From Alphaproteobacteria bacterium (lineage in GTDB: Bacteria; Pseudomonadota; Alphaproteobacteria; Micropepsales; Micropepsaceae): DNA of 64,000 nt. The translations under genes and the position numbers were made by a program. The stretch covers positions 1-64,000 of the forward strand of contig JAGWJY010000002.1 in assembly GCA_028865545.1 (NCBI GenBank), read 5' to 3'. Positions 62,701 to 64,000 of the stretch are shown here, piece after piece (the first letter of the stretch is position 1; every line of letters begins with the position of its first letter). The notes beneath the pieces were generated by a model that was not told the DNA's origin, ran no database searches, and saw only the letters and a program-made list of their open reading frames with translations.

Positions 62701-63692
62701 CTTAACAGGCCATACAGGCAATAAGACGCGGCGCCCATGACGCCGGCCGCAGGCATCGTAACAATCCAGGCGATAACAATGTCTTTAGCAACGTTCCAGC
62801 GTACCGCCGACGTCCGTTTGGCGGCTCCTACCCCCACGATGGCACCGGTGATCGTGTGCGTCGTCGAGACGGGAATGCCGAAGCCGGTCGCCAGGAATAG
62901 CGTAATGGATCCAGCCGTTTCCGCACAGACGCCTTGCAGCGGCGAGAGACGCGTGATGCGCGAACCCATCGTGCGCACGATCCGCCAGCCACCGCATAGC
63001 GTACCGAGGGCCATCGCCGCCTGGCAGCTTAGGACAACCCATAGAGGAACGTAGAAACCACCCTTAAGAGCTCCGTGAGCGAAAAGCAGAGCCGCAATGA
63101 TACCCATCGTCTTCTGCGCATCGTTGCCGCCATGCCCAAGCGAGTAGAGAGAAGCCGAGAGGAACTGCACGCGTCGGAAAATGCCGTCGACGCGCGCCGG
63201 GGTCTTGTGCACAACGGCCCACGAGACCCCGAGCACGAGCAGCAGGGCAAGCACGAGTCCGAGGCCCGGTGAAAGGAAGATTGCGCCGATGGTCTTTCCC
63301 AAGCCACTCCACTCGATCACATGCCATCCCGAATGCGCGACACCCGCGCCCACCAGACCGCCAATCAGAGCGTGCGAGCTGCTTGACGGGATGCCCAGCA
63401 GCCACGTGACGATATTCCAGACGATCGCGCCCATCAGCGCGCCGAAGATCACCTGATCGGTGATGACACTCGGCGTTACGATACCGGTACCGATGGTCCG
63501 TGCCACGTGCAGACCGAAGACCAGAAAGGCGATGAAATTGAAGAATGCGGCCCAAGCCACCGCGTAGCGCGGAGCAAGAACCCGCGTCGACACGATGGTC
63601 GCAATAGAGTTCGCCGCATCGTGCAGACCGTTCAAGAAGTCGAACAGCAGCGCAACGCCAATTAGGGCAGCCAGCAGGAGTTCGTTCACCAA
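62697..63692 (-). CDS. Low-affinity inorganic phosphate transporter (PiT family)
   Basis: A 331-residue protein with about ten helices in two inverted PiT repeats. The signatures are FDFLNGLHDAANSIATIVST in the first repeat and YSLGHGGNDAQKTMGII in the second; GIPSSSSHALIGGLVG and GIPVSTTHTITGAIVG are the paired substrate loops. It imports phosphate (or metal-phosphate) by cation symport. It lies 12 nt after the DUF47 gene, its usual regulatory partner. Confidence 0.92.
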   Translation of the reverse strand: MVNELLLAALIGVALLFDFLNGLHDAANSIATIVSTRVLAPRYAVAWAAFFNFIAFLVFGLHVARTIGTGIVTPSVITDQVIFGALMGAIVWNIVTWLLGIPSSSSHALIGGLVGAGVAHSGWHVIEWSGLGKTIGAIFLSPGLGLVLALLLVLGVSWAVVHKTPARVDGIFRRVQFLSASLYSLGHGGNDAQKTMGIIAALLFAHGALKGGFYVPLWVVLSCQAAMALGTLCGGWRIVRTMGSRITRLSPLQGVCAETAGSITLFLATGFGIPVSTTHTITGAIVGVGAAKRTSAVRWNVAKDIVIAWIVTMPAAGVMGAASYCLYGLLR

Positions 63693-63704
63693 TGGCGCTC
63701 CTGC

Positions 63705-64000
63705 CTAAGCTTGTTCAATGACGATGCCGCTGATGCAGTTGGCCACGTCCTCGAAACGGTCCATGACCTTCTCCAGGTGATCGTAGATTTCAGTGCCTAC
63801 GATGAAAGCCATCGCGTTGCCGTCGCGATGCTTGGTATAAAGCGCCTTGATGCCCGTGTTTTGCAGCCCGTCGGCGACCTCTTCGAGGCGAATGATCTCT
63901 TCCGTTATGCCATTTAGCCGCGAAGCTTGCTGGCGAAAGAGACCGAGAAGAGCCGCCGCATCGGCCGTCAGCTTCGCTGCCTGCACAATGATGTCGCCCA
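63705..64000 (-). CDS. DUF47 / PhoU-like Pit accessory protein (5' end outside window)
   Basis: The last ~97 codons of a DUF47 (TIGR00153-type) protein; the frame stays open to the window edge (GDIIVQAAKL precedes). Helical segments LLGLFRQQASRLNGI, EIIRLEEVADGL and the motif IYDHLEKVMDRFEDVANCIS match this all-helical PhoU-like family. It ends 12 nt before the PiT gene and is the typical partner of PiT transporters. The missing 5' half holds the first helical bundle. Confidence 0.87.
   Translation of the reverse strand, partial: GDIIVQAAKLTADAAALLGLFRQQASRLNGITEEIIRLEEVADGLQNTGIKALYTKHRDGNAMAFIVGTEIYDHLEKVMDRFEDVANCISGIVIEQA

Overview
The window reads as chromosomal DNA of a GC-rich alphaproteobacterium, probably a soil or plant-litter dweller. 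This is inferred from the gene complement: a six-subunit Hyf-like complex, a NodT-type outer membrane factor, a PiT plus DUF47 pair, and plant cell-wall catabolism. No rRNA, tRNA, CRISPR array or intact insertion sequence was recognised, so the taxonomic call is soft. Region 1 (1-12.8 kb) is an exopolysaccharide locus. It starts with the tail of a Wzc-like tyrosine kinase and a secreted GH5 glucanase on the plus strand. A tightly coupled minus-strand operon follows: flippase, methyltransferase, O-antigen ligase/polymerase-like protein, GT2, a GT4-GT26 fusion, GT4, an acyltransferase-3 protein and a second methyltransferase. A divergent APH-fold kinase closes it. Region 2 (13.4-26.4 kb) is a catabolic island for hydroxyproline and, by inference, arabinosylated hydroxyproline from plant extensins: GntR regulator, 4-hydroxyproline epimerase, DapA-type deaminase, D-hydroxyproline oxidase, a large Asp-box lipoprotein, a prolidase-like M24 peptidase, a Tat-exported GH127 arabinofuranosidase and an APC amino-acid permease. 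GTATAC-like sites recur in front of its transcription units. Region 3 (26.8-33.5 kb) is a heavy-metal RND efflux operon (DUF2946, outer membrane factor, adaptor, HME permease, small membrane protein), followed by a scar holding two gene remnants. Region 4 (34.2-51.1 kb) degrades sugar acids. A complete galactarate route is present: GarP/GudP-type transporter, GarD, GarL, tartronate semialdehyde reductase (GarR) and a MOFRL glycerate kinase, with a FadR-type regulator and an exported lactonase. Interleaved are hydroxypyruvate isomerase, a second transporter and aldolase, and a LysR-linked operon (Ldh-type dehydrogenase, 3-hydroxyisobutyrate-dehydrogenase-like protein, RraA-like protein, glyoxylate reductase-like protein) of unknown substrate. 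Region 5 (51.6-59.5 kb) has an AT-rich segment with repeated ATAACGAT motifs, a small XRE regulator and hyfB-C-E-F-G-I. The catalytic-type subunit has lost the NiFe cysteines, so this is an energy-converting-hydrogenase-related (Ehr) complex and not a hydrogenase. Region 6 (59.8-64 kb) carries DNA polymerase IV, a cytochrome c' and cytochrome b561 pair, a Nudix hydrolase and a PiT phosphate transporter with its DUF47 partner, cut by the window edge.
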